This document shows, in pieces, positions 7,083 through 14,640 of a DNA stretch of 64,000 nt. Each line of letters starts with the position of its first letter. The first letter of the stretch is position 1. This DNA is from Bradyrhizobium diazoefficiens (GTDB lineage: Bacteria > Pseudomonadota > Alphaproteobacteria > Rhizobiales > Xanthobacteraceae). The position numbers and the translations under genes were made by a program. Where the stretch lies: contig NZ_CP067102.1 of assembly GCF_016616885.1 (NCBI RefSeq), positions 4,058,501-4,122,500 on the forward strand. The letters run 5' to 3'. Under the pieces are notes generated by a model. It made no database searches. It saw nothing but the letters and a program-made list of their open reading frames with translations, and was not told the DNA's origin.

Positions 7083-7403
7083 TCATGCTGCTTCCTTTGC
7101 TGCCTGGAGTGGAATGTTGGTGCCGACTGGTACGCGCCAGCGGCGGTGCTCCCACCATGCTACGCCGTTCGGATCTTCGGGGGTGTGGATCGGCAGCGCC
7201 TGGCGATTGCCAATCCACTGACCGTACCCATTTCGCAGGGCGTTGAGGCCGCCTCTCGACCAGCTCATCGGCCAAAGCCGGATCCAGCCGAGCTCGACGA
7301 ACATCGCGATCGCGACCGGACCGAGATACTCGAGCTCCTCCGCGAGCACCTTGCGATCGCGTGTGCCGTGCTCTGAGCTCTCGCGGGGAAGGGCGCGCTT
7401 CAC
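7083..7403 (-). CDS. Phage protein, unknown, GTG start
   Basis: 106 residues. The GTG at 7401-7403 overlaps the upstream stop as GTGA, which decides the start against a longer frame. The C-terminal half carries NALRNGYGQWIGNRQALPIH and EHRRWRVPVGTNIPLQA. The protein is Trp-rich and soluble. No recognised domain. Confidence 0.6.
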   Translation of the reverse strand: MKRALPRESSEHGTRDRKVLAEELEYLGPVAIAMFVELGWIRLWPMSWSRGGLNALRNGYGQWIGNRQALPIHTPEDPNGVAWWEHRRWRVPVGTNIPLQAAKEAA

Positions 7404-7666
7404 GACATCTCCTCCAGGCAGCCCTGGCACGTCACGGTGCCGTCGTCGCGGTTGTGGGTGCAGGCGAGCTTCGCGCCCGCAGCGGAGTAGCCACAGCCGA
7501 GCTGCTTGTAATAGGCCGGCATGGCGATGCCGCAAGCGGTGCGCGCCGCCTTGGTCGTGATCAGGATCCAGTGCACGCCGGCGACCGCGGGTGACGCGAC
7601 CGGCGCCGGTGATGGGGCCGGCGCCGGCGCCAGCGGCACCGAGAACATGTCGAGCTGCTCGGTCAC
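7400..7666 (-). CDS. Small Cys-rich phage protein, unknown
   Basis: 88 residues, starting at GTG 7664-7666 by GTGA overlap. An Ala/Pro-rich segment at residues 12-30 is followed by a C-terminal part with cysteines in CGIAMPAYYKQLGCGYS, LACTHNRDDGTVTCQGCLEE. The Cys/His spacing could bind a metal. It is probably a fusion of a flexible linker and a small metal-binding knob. Function unknown. Confidence 0.6.
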   Translation of the reverse strand: MTEQLDMFSVPLAPAPAPSPAPVASPAVAGVHWILITTKAARTACGIAMPAYYKQLGCGYSAAGAKLACTHNRDDGTVTCQGCLEEMS

Positions 7667-8124
7667 GGCTTCGGCCTCGAGCGGTTCATTGCGGACAAGA
7701 CCATGCGATAACCGTAGGCGTGGTCTAGCAGGACCTTCTCCGTCGTTACGGTAGTGAAACGCGGACCAGCCCCCACAACGTATCGATCTCGGATTTCCTC
7801 TGTCGTAGCGATTGCGACGAGATCGCAGGTACCAGGGGTCAGGCCCCAGATGAGCCAAACCCATTGCGCGTCGATCAATGGCGTCGCGAGGCGAGCAGGC
7901 CAATCATTAGGGCCGAACTCAACACAGTCCGGCTCTTCCCCAATGCCGTTGAGCAGCCAATCATAGAGCGCGACGTGATAGGCTGCCTTGTACTCCCCGC
8001 GGAAGACGTGCGGCGTCACATCCTTCTCGCCGACCTTGATCGACACCCAGTAGTCCGTGCGGCCATCTGCAAGCCGCATAGGTTTGATCGAGACGATCGG
8101 GCGGTTTCGCTGCTTGCGGCTCAT
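7663..8124 (-). CDS. Phage protein, unknown
   Basis: 153 residues from ATG 8124, joined to the upstream gene by TGATG. It has a basic N-terminus, then a beta-rich segment (DYWVSIKVGEKDVTPHVFRG) and a Trp-rich middle (AQWVWLIWGLTPGTCD). It has no signal peptide. No domain recognised. Confidence 0.65.
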   Translation of the reverse strand: MSRKQRNRPIVSIKPMRLADGRTDYWVSIKVGEKDVTPHVFRGEYKAAYHVALYDWLLNGIGEEPDCVEFGPNDWPARLATPLIDAQWVWLIWGLTPGTCDLVAIATTEEIRDRYVVGAGPRFTTVTTEKVLLDHAYGYRMVLSAMNRSRPKP

Positions 8125-8345
8125 CAGTTGAAGCCCTCAATAAAGCGCTTGGCCTCGCCCGGGTCGTCGAGGAAACCGGCGAACATCATCGTGGCACCCA
8201 GTGTGATTGCGGGGTGGTCCGCGAGTTCGGGGTGCTTCTTCAGGTCGCTGATCATGGAGCCGAGCGCGTCGGCGGGTTTGCCGGCGGCGCAGTATTCGAG
8301 CGCCCGCGCTTTGCACCAGGCGAGGTGCTCCTCGCGCGTTCTCAT
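8124..8345 (-). CDS. Conserved small phage protein of the MRTREEHLAWCKARAL type
   Basis: 73 residues. RTREEHLAWCKARALEY, then SMISDLKKHPELADHPA and a hydrophobic MFAGFLDD before the ending KRFIEGFN, is a family I recognise from many rhizobial prophages. The start at 8345 overlaps the upstream stop (ATGA). All-helical. No function known to me. Confidence 0.75.
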   Translation of the reverse strand: MRTREEHLAWCKARALEYCAAGKPADALGSMISDLKKHPELADHPAITLGATMMFAGFLDDPGEAKRFIEGFN

Positions 8346-8752
8346 GACTGCGGCTCCGCGTAGCGGTCGACCATCGGCCAGCCCTGCTGCCATTGGCCTT
8401 TTTGCTCTTCCGCGTCCTTGCGGAGATGCGCCGCGATCTTTGGCGGGATTGGCCGTCCCACCTTCGCCGCGTGCGCAACGTTTCGTTCAATGATCCGGAC
8501 TGCATCCGCAGCGGTGCCGTCCCGGAAAAAGCGTTGGCCACTGATCAGCTTGTGATCGGTGCTTCGTATGTCGAGGTTCCAATCGACGTGGGTGAGGCCG
8601 CGTGTCTCGAAGCCCTTGCCGCCGCAGCTCGTGCATTGAATGCCGCCGAACGGGGTCACGCCATCCCGCGAATTCCAGATGCGCTCGCGGTGGCCGCATT
8701 CGCAGGCGTACCACATGAGGGCGAAGGCTTCGCGGTGGTTGATGGCTTTCAT
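8342..8752 (-). CDS. Zinc-ribbon phage protein
   Basis: 136 residues. The N-terminal part has WYACECGHRERIW and, about 18 residues later, IQCTSCGGKGFETRG, giving two CxC/CxxC knuckles expected to bind zinc. A helical C-terminus (AHAAKVGRPIPPKIAAHLRK) follows. The start at 8752 overlaps the upstream stop. It could bind nucleic acid or act as a small regulator, which is inference. Confidence 0.65.
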   Translation of the reverse strand: MKAINHREAFALMWYACECGHRERIWNSRDGVTPFGGIQCTSCGGKGFETRGLTHVDWNLDIRSTDHKLISGQRFFRDGTAADAVRIIERNVAHAAKVGRPIPPKIAAHLRKDAEEQKGQWQQGWPMVDRYAEPQS

Positions 8753-8928
8753 CGGCGCCCCACAATGCGCTCAATGAATTCGATGAACGCGATCTGCACG
8801 CTCGGCTCTAAGTACACGATATGATCGCCATCCTCGCGGGGGGCGCGGAGTTTGATCTGTTGCCCGTCAAAGGAACAGTAGAGGCCATCCCCGAGATAGG
8901 TCTCCTTAAGTTTGCCGGGATCGATCAT
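8749..8928 (-). CDS. 59-residue conserved phage protein of the LKETYLGDGxY type
   Basis: Starts at ATG 8926-8928 and ends at TGA 8749-8751, overlapping genes on both sides by four bases. It contains PGKLKETYLGDGLYCSFDGQ followed by IKLRAPREDGDHIVYLEP. This is a widespread family in phages and plasmids that I recognise, without a known function. At 59 residues it falls below common length cut-offs. Confidence 0.8.
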   Translation of the reverse strand: MIDPGKLKETYLGDGLYCSFDGQQIKLRAPREDGDHIVYLEPSVQIAFIEFIERIVGRR

Positions 8929-9251
8929 GCCGCTTCTCCTGTTTCCTTGATGAGGGTTTCGAGATCGTCGGCGATGCCGCGCGCGAGATCTGGCGCGGAG
9001 TTGCCGAATTGGTATGAGCGCAGCGCGTGCAGCGCCGCGGTGAGCGTTTTTTCGATCTGCTCGTGCGCGTTGACGTAGCGGATCAGCCGATCGGCGAGAT
9101 CCATCGCGCCCTGGCAGGCGATGACGATCGTCTCGTCCTCGTTGCCGTTGATGGTGAGCACGGCTTCATCGAACTGGCAGAGTTCGCCGTCCATCGTGAA
9201 GGTGGATCGGTTGTCCGGATCGGCGAGCTCGAGGCGGGGCAGGGCGGTCAT
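8925..9251 (-). CDS. Phage protein, unknown
   Basis: 108 residues. The first half is probably beta-rich (STFTMDGELCQFDEAVLTI then ETIVIACQGAMDLA) and the second half helical (AHEQIEKTLTAALHALRSYQ). Acidic overall. Starts and ends in four-base overlaps with its neighbours. No domain recognised. Confidence 0.65.
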   Translation of the reverse strand: MTALPRLELADPDNRSTFTMDGELCQFDEAVLTINGNEDETIVIACQGAMDLADRLIRYVNAHEQIEKTLTAALHALRSYQFGNSAPDLARGIADDLETLIKETGEAA

Positions 9252-9487
9252 TGCAGACGTCCCTCTGTCTCGCCGAGCGCGACGAGCCGCTCGAGAAACT
9301 CGGGGTATGTCTCGCCCTCGAGCCTAAATGGCTCGATGAGCTCGAGCGCCGCCGCATCCAGTTCGAACCGCACTCGGCCATCGGGAAGCGCTACGCCGCG
9401 GTCTCGATAGATCAGGCGATCGGTCGGCGTAGTCCATCGCTCGAGTAGCCCGTGATAGACCCGCGCAGGTACGATGACGATCGTCAT
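9248..9487 (-). CDS. Small phage protein, unknown
   Basis: 79 residues from ATG 9487. It begins TIVIVPARVYHGLLERWTTP and ends with an acidic helix PEFLERLVALGETEGRLQ. It overlaps the radical SAM gene by ATGA, so it is probably translationally coupled to it. No domain recognised. Confidence 0.65.
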   Translation of the reverse strand: MTIVIVPARVYHGLLERWTTPTDRLIYRDRGVALPDGRVRFELDAAALELIEPFRLEGETYPEFLERLVALGETEGRLQ

Positions 9488-10299
9488 GCCGCGGCCCTCT
9501 CCCCGTGGTACTGGGGCACGCGCAGCGGGTTGTGGTACCCGGCCGGCAGATGCTTCTGCAGATCTCGCTTGATGTAATGGGCTTTGCCGAGGCGCTGCAG
9601 CTTGATGATGACGCGCTGGGTGTAGCCGGCCCAATCCGTCGTTCGGGTAATCTCCTTGAGGTAGTTGGCTTGGCCCACCTTGTAGAGATCCACGAATGGC
9701 GCGGTCGCGTCGATGATCGCCAGTGAGCTCTCGACGTCGAGTGTCGGCTCAAGACTCACCCAGGTGAAGATCCCGCGCGCGTGGAAGGCGCGTAGCGTGG
9801 CGATCCGCGACGCCGGCGACGCCGCATTCCGCTCCCACTTTTCGGAAAACGTGTCGCTCATCGATGTCAGCGTGCAGGCGAAGGCGTCGCGATCGGGCCG
9901 GAACAGGTCGATATCGCGCAGCGCCCGCGTGCCGCCCTTCGTGAGGGTGCAGAAGCCGAGGCCATGGGCGGCGAGGATCCGCAGCGTCTCGCGGGTTGGT
10001 GCGGTATCGCCCGGATGGTACGGGTCCGTCGTGAACGACAGCATGACCTGGCCGGTGACGCCGGCGGCTTGGAAGCGTTGCGCGTCGCGCCAAAGACGCT
10101 CGAGGAAACGATCGCGCAGAACGGCGCCGGCGTCGAAGTCCGGCCGCTTCTGCTTGGTCACCAACGGACCGTAGCAATAGGCGCAACCGTGGCCGCAGCC
10201 GCGATAGGGGTTGGTGGCGAGCGGGGCATACTCGCCGGCCTGGCCCTTAGGCTCATAGATCATGTTGCAACGCTTGAGGACGTCAGGGAGGTTGCTCAT
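9484..10299 (-). CDS. SplB-like radical SAM protein
   Basis: 271 residues from ATG 10299, overlapping the J-domain gene by ATGA. NPYRGCGHGCAYCYG places the radical-SAM cluster cysteines at 35, 39 and 42 (CX3CX2C). Later segments (VMLSFTTDPYHPGD, FCTLTKGGTRALRDIDLF, FTWVSLEPTLD) fit the SplB/Rv2578c branch (COG1533), which includes spore photoproduct lyase. The fold implies an enzyme using a [4Fe-4S] cluster and SAM. The substrate is unknown, and DNA-repair activity is only suggested by family. It lies third in the early-type operon. Confidence 0.8.
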   Translation of the reverse strand: MSNLPDVLKRCNMIYEPKGQAGEYAPLATNPYRGCGHGCAYCYGPLVTKQKRPDFDAGAVLRDRFLERLWRDAQRFQAAGVTGQVMLSFTTDPYHPGDTAPTRETLRILAAHGLGFCTLTKGGTRALRDIDLFRPDRDAFACTLTSMSDTFSEKWERNAASPASRIATLRAFHARGIFTWVSLEPTLDVESSLAIIDATAPFVDLYKVGQANYLKEITRTTDWAGYTQRVIIKLQRLGKAHYIKRDLQKHLPAGYHNPLRVPQYHGERAAA

Positions 10300-10934
10300 T
10301 GCCGGGCCGCCAGTCCGGCCGCGCGGGCCTCGTTGAGCTCGGCCATAGCGGCGTTGCTGCCGCCACGATCGGGATGGCGGTCGCGTGCCAGGCGCCGGAA
10401 ATTGGCCTCGATCGCGTCGGCGGTGGCGTCTGGCCGTACCTGCAGAACATCCCACCAGCTCTTTCCGGGTGCCTCGAGGGCGACGAAGCCGGTGAACGCC
10501 CGCTCCATCATGGTGCCCCCGCCATGGCGCTCGAGCTGGCGCATGGCCTCGATCGCCAGGCCGAGCGAACGCATGTTCGCCGCGGCGTTGTCGAAGCGAT
10601 CGCACGCCATGGCCATTGGCCGGCCCTTGAGCTGGAAATAGATCGCCACGCCCTCGTCACCGACGCTGCGCTTGCTCTCGGTCGGGATCCCGTAGCGGTC
10701 TGGCTTGTGGTTGGTCGAAACAACGACTTTGCCGGCGCCGAGCTTGCGCAGTTCCTCGTAAAGCTGATCGCGGGCCTTCGCGAAGGTGACCAGGCCGCGG
10801 CCGGTGACACCCGACCAGTTTTGGCCAGGCGTCGCATACCGGGCCTGCTTGAACTGCCAGCCGCGCTGCTGCTGATGGCTGGGCGTCCTGGGCCAACCTT
10901 GCGGCCACTGAAGCGGGTAGGCTTCGACGGTCAT
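10296..10934 (-). CDS. Phage J-domain protein
   Basis: 212 residues. Residues 1-155 are a conserved phage region beginning with AYPLQWPQGWPRTP and containing STNHKPDRYGIP. Residues about 159-205 form a C-terminal J domain (SWWDVLQVRPDATADAIEAN) with the HPD tripeptide at 187-189 that activates Hsp70/DnaK. The C-terminal position differs from DnaJ itself and is typical of phage J proteins. It presumably recruits the host DnaK, but the client is unknown. Overlaps neighbours on both sides (ATGA). Confidence 0.8.
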   Translation of the reverse strand: MTVEAYPLQWPQGWPRTPSHQQQRGWQFKQARYATPGQNWSGVTGRGLVTFAKARDQLYEELRKLGAGKVVVSTNHKPDRYGIPTESKRSVGDEGVAIYFQLKGRPMAMACDRFDNAAANMRSLGLAIEAMRQLERHGGGTMMERAFTGFVALEAPGKSWWDVLQVRPDATADAIEANFRRLARDRHPDRGGSNAAMAELNEARAAGLAARQ

Positions 10935-11275
10935 GAGCGCCCCGCCAACTTCAGTACTCGCTCGAGGCCGGCCGCGAGCGCTTCAGCCGGCGATGGAGGT
11001 CCCTTTTCCGCAATCCGGCCGAAGTAGGGATGGGCGCAATCGAACAGCCGCTCGACGCGCTCACGGGTGGCGTTGTCGTAGTAGCCGGCCCAATAGCCGA
11101 GGTTGGCCTTCTCTGCCTGCTCGGCCTCCGCGCGGGTGGTCCCGAACGCCCGCATCTGGTGCTCGACGCACCGCTCGAAGTAAGCCGTAGCGGCGGCCTG
11201 ATCCTCGATCTTCATCGCCGGCTCGTACTTTTCGCCGAGCGAGATGTGTTCCGGAAAGGGCTCCGGATTTGCCAT
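10931..11275 (-). CDS. First gene of the minus-strand phage operon, unknown
   Basis: 114 residues from ATG 11275, chosen because AGGAGA lies just upstream. A longer frame to 11332 lacks such a site. It is helical and acidic, with EDQAAATAYFERCVEHQMRA and EKANLGYWAGYYDNATRERV. It is similar in style to rhizobial phage proteins of unknown role. As leader of the operon it should be the best-expressed member. No domain recognised. Confidence 0.7.
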   Translation of the reverse strand: MANPEPFPEHISLGEKYEPAMKIEDQAAATAYFERCVEHQMRAFGTTRAEAEQAEKANLGYWAGYYDNATRERVERLFDCAHPYFGRIAEKGPPSPAEALAAGLERVLKLAGRS

Positions 11276-11506
11276 GATGGTCTCCTGATAATCGGGGAAA
11301 ACGGGTACGCGGGGACGCAACTGACGCAACACGAAGGGGGATGGGCCTCGACCTCAGGCGGATGGTTCCCGGGCGCGCGAAGGCGCCCGCGGCGAGGGCC
11401 GGCGGGAGCGGTAAGGCCAGAACGAAAGGGGCGCGCAGGAGTCGAAACGCGCTAAAGCGCGGAGTCGAATCGGGGGCTGGGAGGGGGTGCTAAGCCATTG
11501 AAATAA
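11276..11506. promoter_or_regulatory. Leader of the phage operon with repeats, no gene
   Basis: About 230 bp between the tRNA and the first operon gene. It holds a hairpin GGGCGC/GCGCCC (11370-11389) and two direct copies of GGAGTCGAA (11438-11446, 11461-11469) flanking a GCGC-TAAA-GCGC palindrome (11449-11460). The operon promoter must lie here or in the tRNA, but no convincing -35/-10 pair is seen. Confidence 0.45.
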
Positions 11507-11583
<77 letters not shown>

Positions 11584-11782
11584 GTGACGCGTATGTGTCC
11601 GCGCGGAACGAGGGGGACTTAAAGGGGGGACATGGTGAAGTCAAGGACGTTGCGTTGACGGGGAGCAAACGCCTGTTGGCGCGGGGCGGGACCGTATCGC
11701 TACGGCCCGGACGGCTGCCTCCGGGCGCCGAATCGATCAATGGTGTTACAAGCTCCACAGGCAATTTCCGGGGACATTTGGC

Positions 11783-13179
11783 TTGACCGTCGGCTCGCGC
11801 GCCTTTCAGAACGCAAGGCTCCAGAAGAAATTCAAGAAGGATGCGGACGCCGCGCTGGCGGCGGCCCATCAGGCCTATGGCAACGGACGGCTCGCCGATG
11901 TCGAAACGCTGTGCCGGCGGATACTCCAGGTGCTTCCCGATCATTTCGACACGCTGCATCTGCTCGGGGTCTGTCTCAGCGGCGATCCGAAGCGGCTCGA
12001 GGAGGCCGAGCAGGTCCTGCGCGCCGCGATCGCGGTCAGCCCGCGGGCGGCCAACGTCTATTGCGATCTTGGCACGGATCCCGACAGGCGTCTCGTGGTG
12101 GGTTACGTGTCAGCGGATTTCAGGCGCCACTCGGCTGGCTTCGTCTTCATGCCGGTGTTGCGCCATTGCGATCACGCCAATTTCGAGCTTGTCTGCTATT
12201 CAACGTCTCCGCTTCAGGACGAGATGACCGACGAGTTCCGCTCGTTCGCGGATCGCTGGGTCGATGCGGTGTTGCTGTCCGACGAGCAATTGACGGATCG
12301 CATCGACAAAGACGGGATCGACATCCTGGTCGATCTGTCCGGTCACTCCGGTGGCAATCGCCTCGGGATGTTTGCGCGCAAGACCGCGCCGATCCAGGTC
12401 TCGGCCTGGGGCGCGCCGACCGGCAACGGCCTGAAGACGATGGACTACATCTTTGCCGACCCGGTCGCGATTCCGGAAGGCGCGCGGCCCGAGTTTGCCG
12501 AGAAGATCCACGATCTGCCGTGCATGCTGACGATCTCCGAGCCGGCGCCGGTCTCGTACCGGCCGGACTTCCCGATGCTGCGCAACGGCTATGTCACCTT
12601 CGGCACCTTCAACCGGATCGAGAAGATCTCGAACGAGGTGCTGCCGGTGTGGTCGAGGCTGCTGCGTGAGCTGCCGGGATCGAAGCTTGTCATCAAGCAC
12701 AATGCGCTTGACGATGCCGGCCTTCGCGATGGCCTGGTCGCGCGTTTCGTCGAACAGGGCGTCAGCCCGGACAGTGTTGTCTGCCTGGGGGCAAGTCCGC
12801 GCGAGGAGCATCTCGCCGAATATGCCCACATCGACATCTCGCTCGATCCGTTCCCGCAGAACGGCGGTGCCGGGACCTGGGAGTCCCTGCACATGGCGTG
12901 CCTGTCATCGCCAAGCTGGGCCAGACGACGTCCGGGCGGGCGGCAGGCGGCATCCTCAAGGCAATCGGCCTCGACGACTGGGTTACCGAGGACGATGAAA
13001 CCTACATTGCGATTGCGAAGCGGTTTGCGGCGGACCCGGCTGGGCTGGCCGCCTTGAGGCTGGAGCTGCCGGCGCGGATCGCGGCCTCGGCGGCGGGCAA
13101 TGGCGCGACCTACGCGCGCCACGTGGAAGCGGCCTACCGCCAGTTCTGGCAGGACTATTGCGCGGCACAGGCCCAGTAG
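11783..13179 (+). pseudogene. Decayed TPR / GT41 (SPINDLY-OGT-like) glycosyltransferase
   Basis: The first frame (TTG 11783) carries one TPR-like region (residues 20-95) and then jumps to the catalytic C-terminus: DPDRRLVVGYVSADFRRHS, VDLSGHSGGNRLGMFARK, APIQVSAWGAPT, GTFNRIEKISNEVLPVW. Intact relatives have many more repeats and about 700 residues, so an in-frame internal deletion near 12,070 is likely. After GTWESLHM the frame breaks near 12,896 and continues in another frame as PVIAKLGQTTSGRAAGG to a stop at 13,179. One G missing in the ATGGGCGTG expected at that point explains it. O-GlcNAc-type transfer activity is unlikely to survive. Confidence 0.8.
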
Positions 13180-13215
13180 TCCAACAGCTTGGCCTGAACC
13201 CTTCAGAGATTGGCC

Positions 13216-13243
13216 AAAAGCAAAAGGCCGCCCCAAGGCGGCC
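13216..13243 (-). terminator. Intrinsic terminator of the 13276-13479 gene
   Basis: A perfect 7-bp stem GGCCGCC/GGCGGCC with loop CCAA. Read on the minus strand it is followed by a TTTTGCTTTT tail. It lies about 30 nt past the minus-strand stop codon at 13276. Confidence 0.8.
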
Positions 13244-13275
13244 ATTGCGTCTCAAATCGGACCTTTTTCCCGCGA

Positions 13276-13479
13276 TCAGCGGATCTCGGAGGTGCCCGAG
13301 CTCGTGATCACCACCGGCTTGCCGGCCTTGATCACGTGGGTCGACTGGGCGGTCTGGCTGTAATCGGCATTGGTGCGGGCTGCGATCCCGAAGGCGGCCA
13401 CTACGATGCCGGCCACCAGCGCCACCACCACGATCTTCAGGTGGGTACCCCGATCTGCAGAGTGAATTGAGTGGTTCAT
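13276..13479 (-). CDS. Small exported or membrane-anchored protein, conserved in Bradyrhizobium
   Basis: 67 residues from ATG 13479. A basic N-terminus (NHSIHSADRGTHLK) is followed by a hydrophobic helix IVVVALVAGIVVAAFGIAAR and a short periplasmic tail with SQTAQ and VIKAGKPVVITSSGTSEIR. I recognise the pattern from Bradyrhizobium genomes as a conserved protein without assigned function. It is monocistronic, with its own terminator just downstream. Confidence 0.7.
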   Translation of the reverse strand: MNHSIHSADRGTHLKIVVVALVAGIVVAAFGIAARTNADYSQTAQSTHVIKAGKPVVITSSGTSEIR

Positions 13480-13725
13480 CCGAGCCTCCCGACGGGCTTT
13501 GGCGCCGTCTGTAGGCTGATGTCTTAAGGAGCATCTGTTTCCGGATCGTTTCGCGGGTTCCGCAAAATGGTTTCATCTGGCCAGTTGCCCGTTTCGGCGT
13601 GGGACGGCTGACGGCTTCGTGCGGACGCCGCATGAGCTCTTACCTGCCGCGTAATCGCGGAGGCCAAATCCCCTCGTCATGATCGTTTCCATCGGCCGCG
13701 AACGATCCGGCAAGGGAGAAGCACC

Positions 13726-14634
13726 ATGAACCGTCGAACTGTCCTCGAAGCCACGTTGCTTGGAACCGCCTTTGCGGCGGCGTCGGGCGGGAGCGCGCCA
13801 GTGGCCGCAGCCCAGCAGACTGTGCGATCGCCCTATGTGACCGCGAAGGACGGCACAAAACTGTTCGTGCAGGATTGGGGCAGCGGCGCACCGGTGCTGC
13901 TGCTGTCGGCCTGGACCTTCGACGCCCGCAGCTGGGGCAGCCAGATTGCAGCCCTCGACGCAAAGGGCTTCCGCTGCGTTGCGCCTGACAGGCGCGGGCA
14001 TGGCCGGTCCGAGATGCCGTCTTCGGGCTATGATCTGGAGACGCTGACCGATGACGTCGCTGCCGTGATCGAGGCGCGCGACCTGCGCGACGTGACGCTG
14101 GTTGGCTTCTCGATGGGGACGGTCGAGGCGGTGAACTATCTGGCCCGATATGGATCGGACCGGATCGCAAGACTGGTGCTGGTCGCGCCAACGACGCCGT
14201 TCCTGGTCAAGACCGAGGACAATCCGGATGCGGTTCCGAAAGCGATGATCGAGGCCGACAACGCGGCCGTCGCGCGCGACTTCGCAAAATGGATTGCGGC
14301 GAACGAAGCGCCGTTCTTCACCCCTGACACGCCCGAGATCACGCGGACATGGATCCGCGAGATGATGCTGAGCGTGCCGTTGCCGGTGGCGCTGGCGTGC
14401 CGCAAGACCATCGCGTTCGCCGATCTGCGCGCGGCTGCCGCCAAGATCGATCGGCCGACGCTGATCCTCCATGGCGACAAGGATGCCAGCGCGCCGCTGC
14501 CATTGACGGGCGCCAAGACCGCGAAATTGATCAAGGGCAGTAAGCTGATCGTCTACGGGGGCGCGCCGCATCCGCTGCCGCTAACGCACAGCGAGCGGTT
14601 GATTGCGGACGTGCTCGCCTTCATGAACGCCTGA
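13726..14634 (+). CDS. Tat-exported alpha/beta hydrolase
   Basis: 302 residues. The N-terminus NRRTVLEATLLGTAFAAASG looks like a twin-arginine signal with a cleavage region near AAAQQ. The fold signature is complete: nucleophile elbow GFSMG with Ser129, an acidic residue in HGDKDASAPLP (about Asp253) and the catalytic His in GGAPHPLPLTH (about 282). It resembles the non-haem chloroperoxidase / arylesterase branch. It would hydrolyse a small ester or lactone in the periplasm, substrate unknown. The purine run GGGAGAAGCACC precedes the ATG. The stop lies 6 nt from the convergent MFS gene. Confidence 0.8.
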   Translation: MNRRTVLEATLLGTAFAAASGGSAPVAAAQQTVRSPYVTAKDGTKLFVQDWGSGAPVLLLSAWTFDARSWGSQIAALDAKGFRCVAPDRRGHGRSEMPSSGYDLETLTDDVAAVIEARDLRDVTLVGFSMGTVEAVNYLARYGSDRIARLVLVAPTTPFLVKTEDNPDAVPKAMIEADNAAVARDFAKWIAANEAPFFTPDTPEITRTWIREMMLSVPLPVALACRKTIAFADLRAAAAKIDRPTLILHGDKDASAPLPLTGAKTAKLIKGSKLIVYGGAPHPLPLTHSERLIADVLAFMNA

Positions 14635-14640
14635 GCGGGC

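Noticed and set aside
12200..12892. Minus-strand frame opposite the glycosyltransferase remnant
   Set aside because: Composition is that of an antisense shadow, and the plus-strand frame shows clear GT41 motifs.
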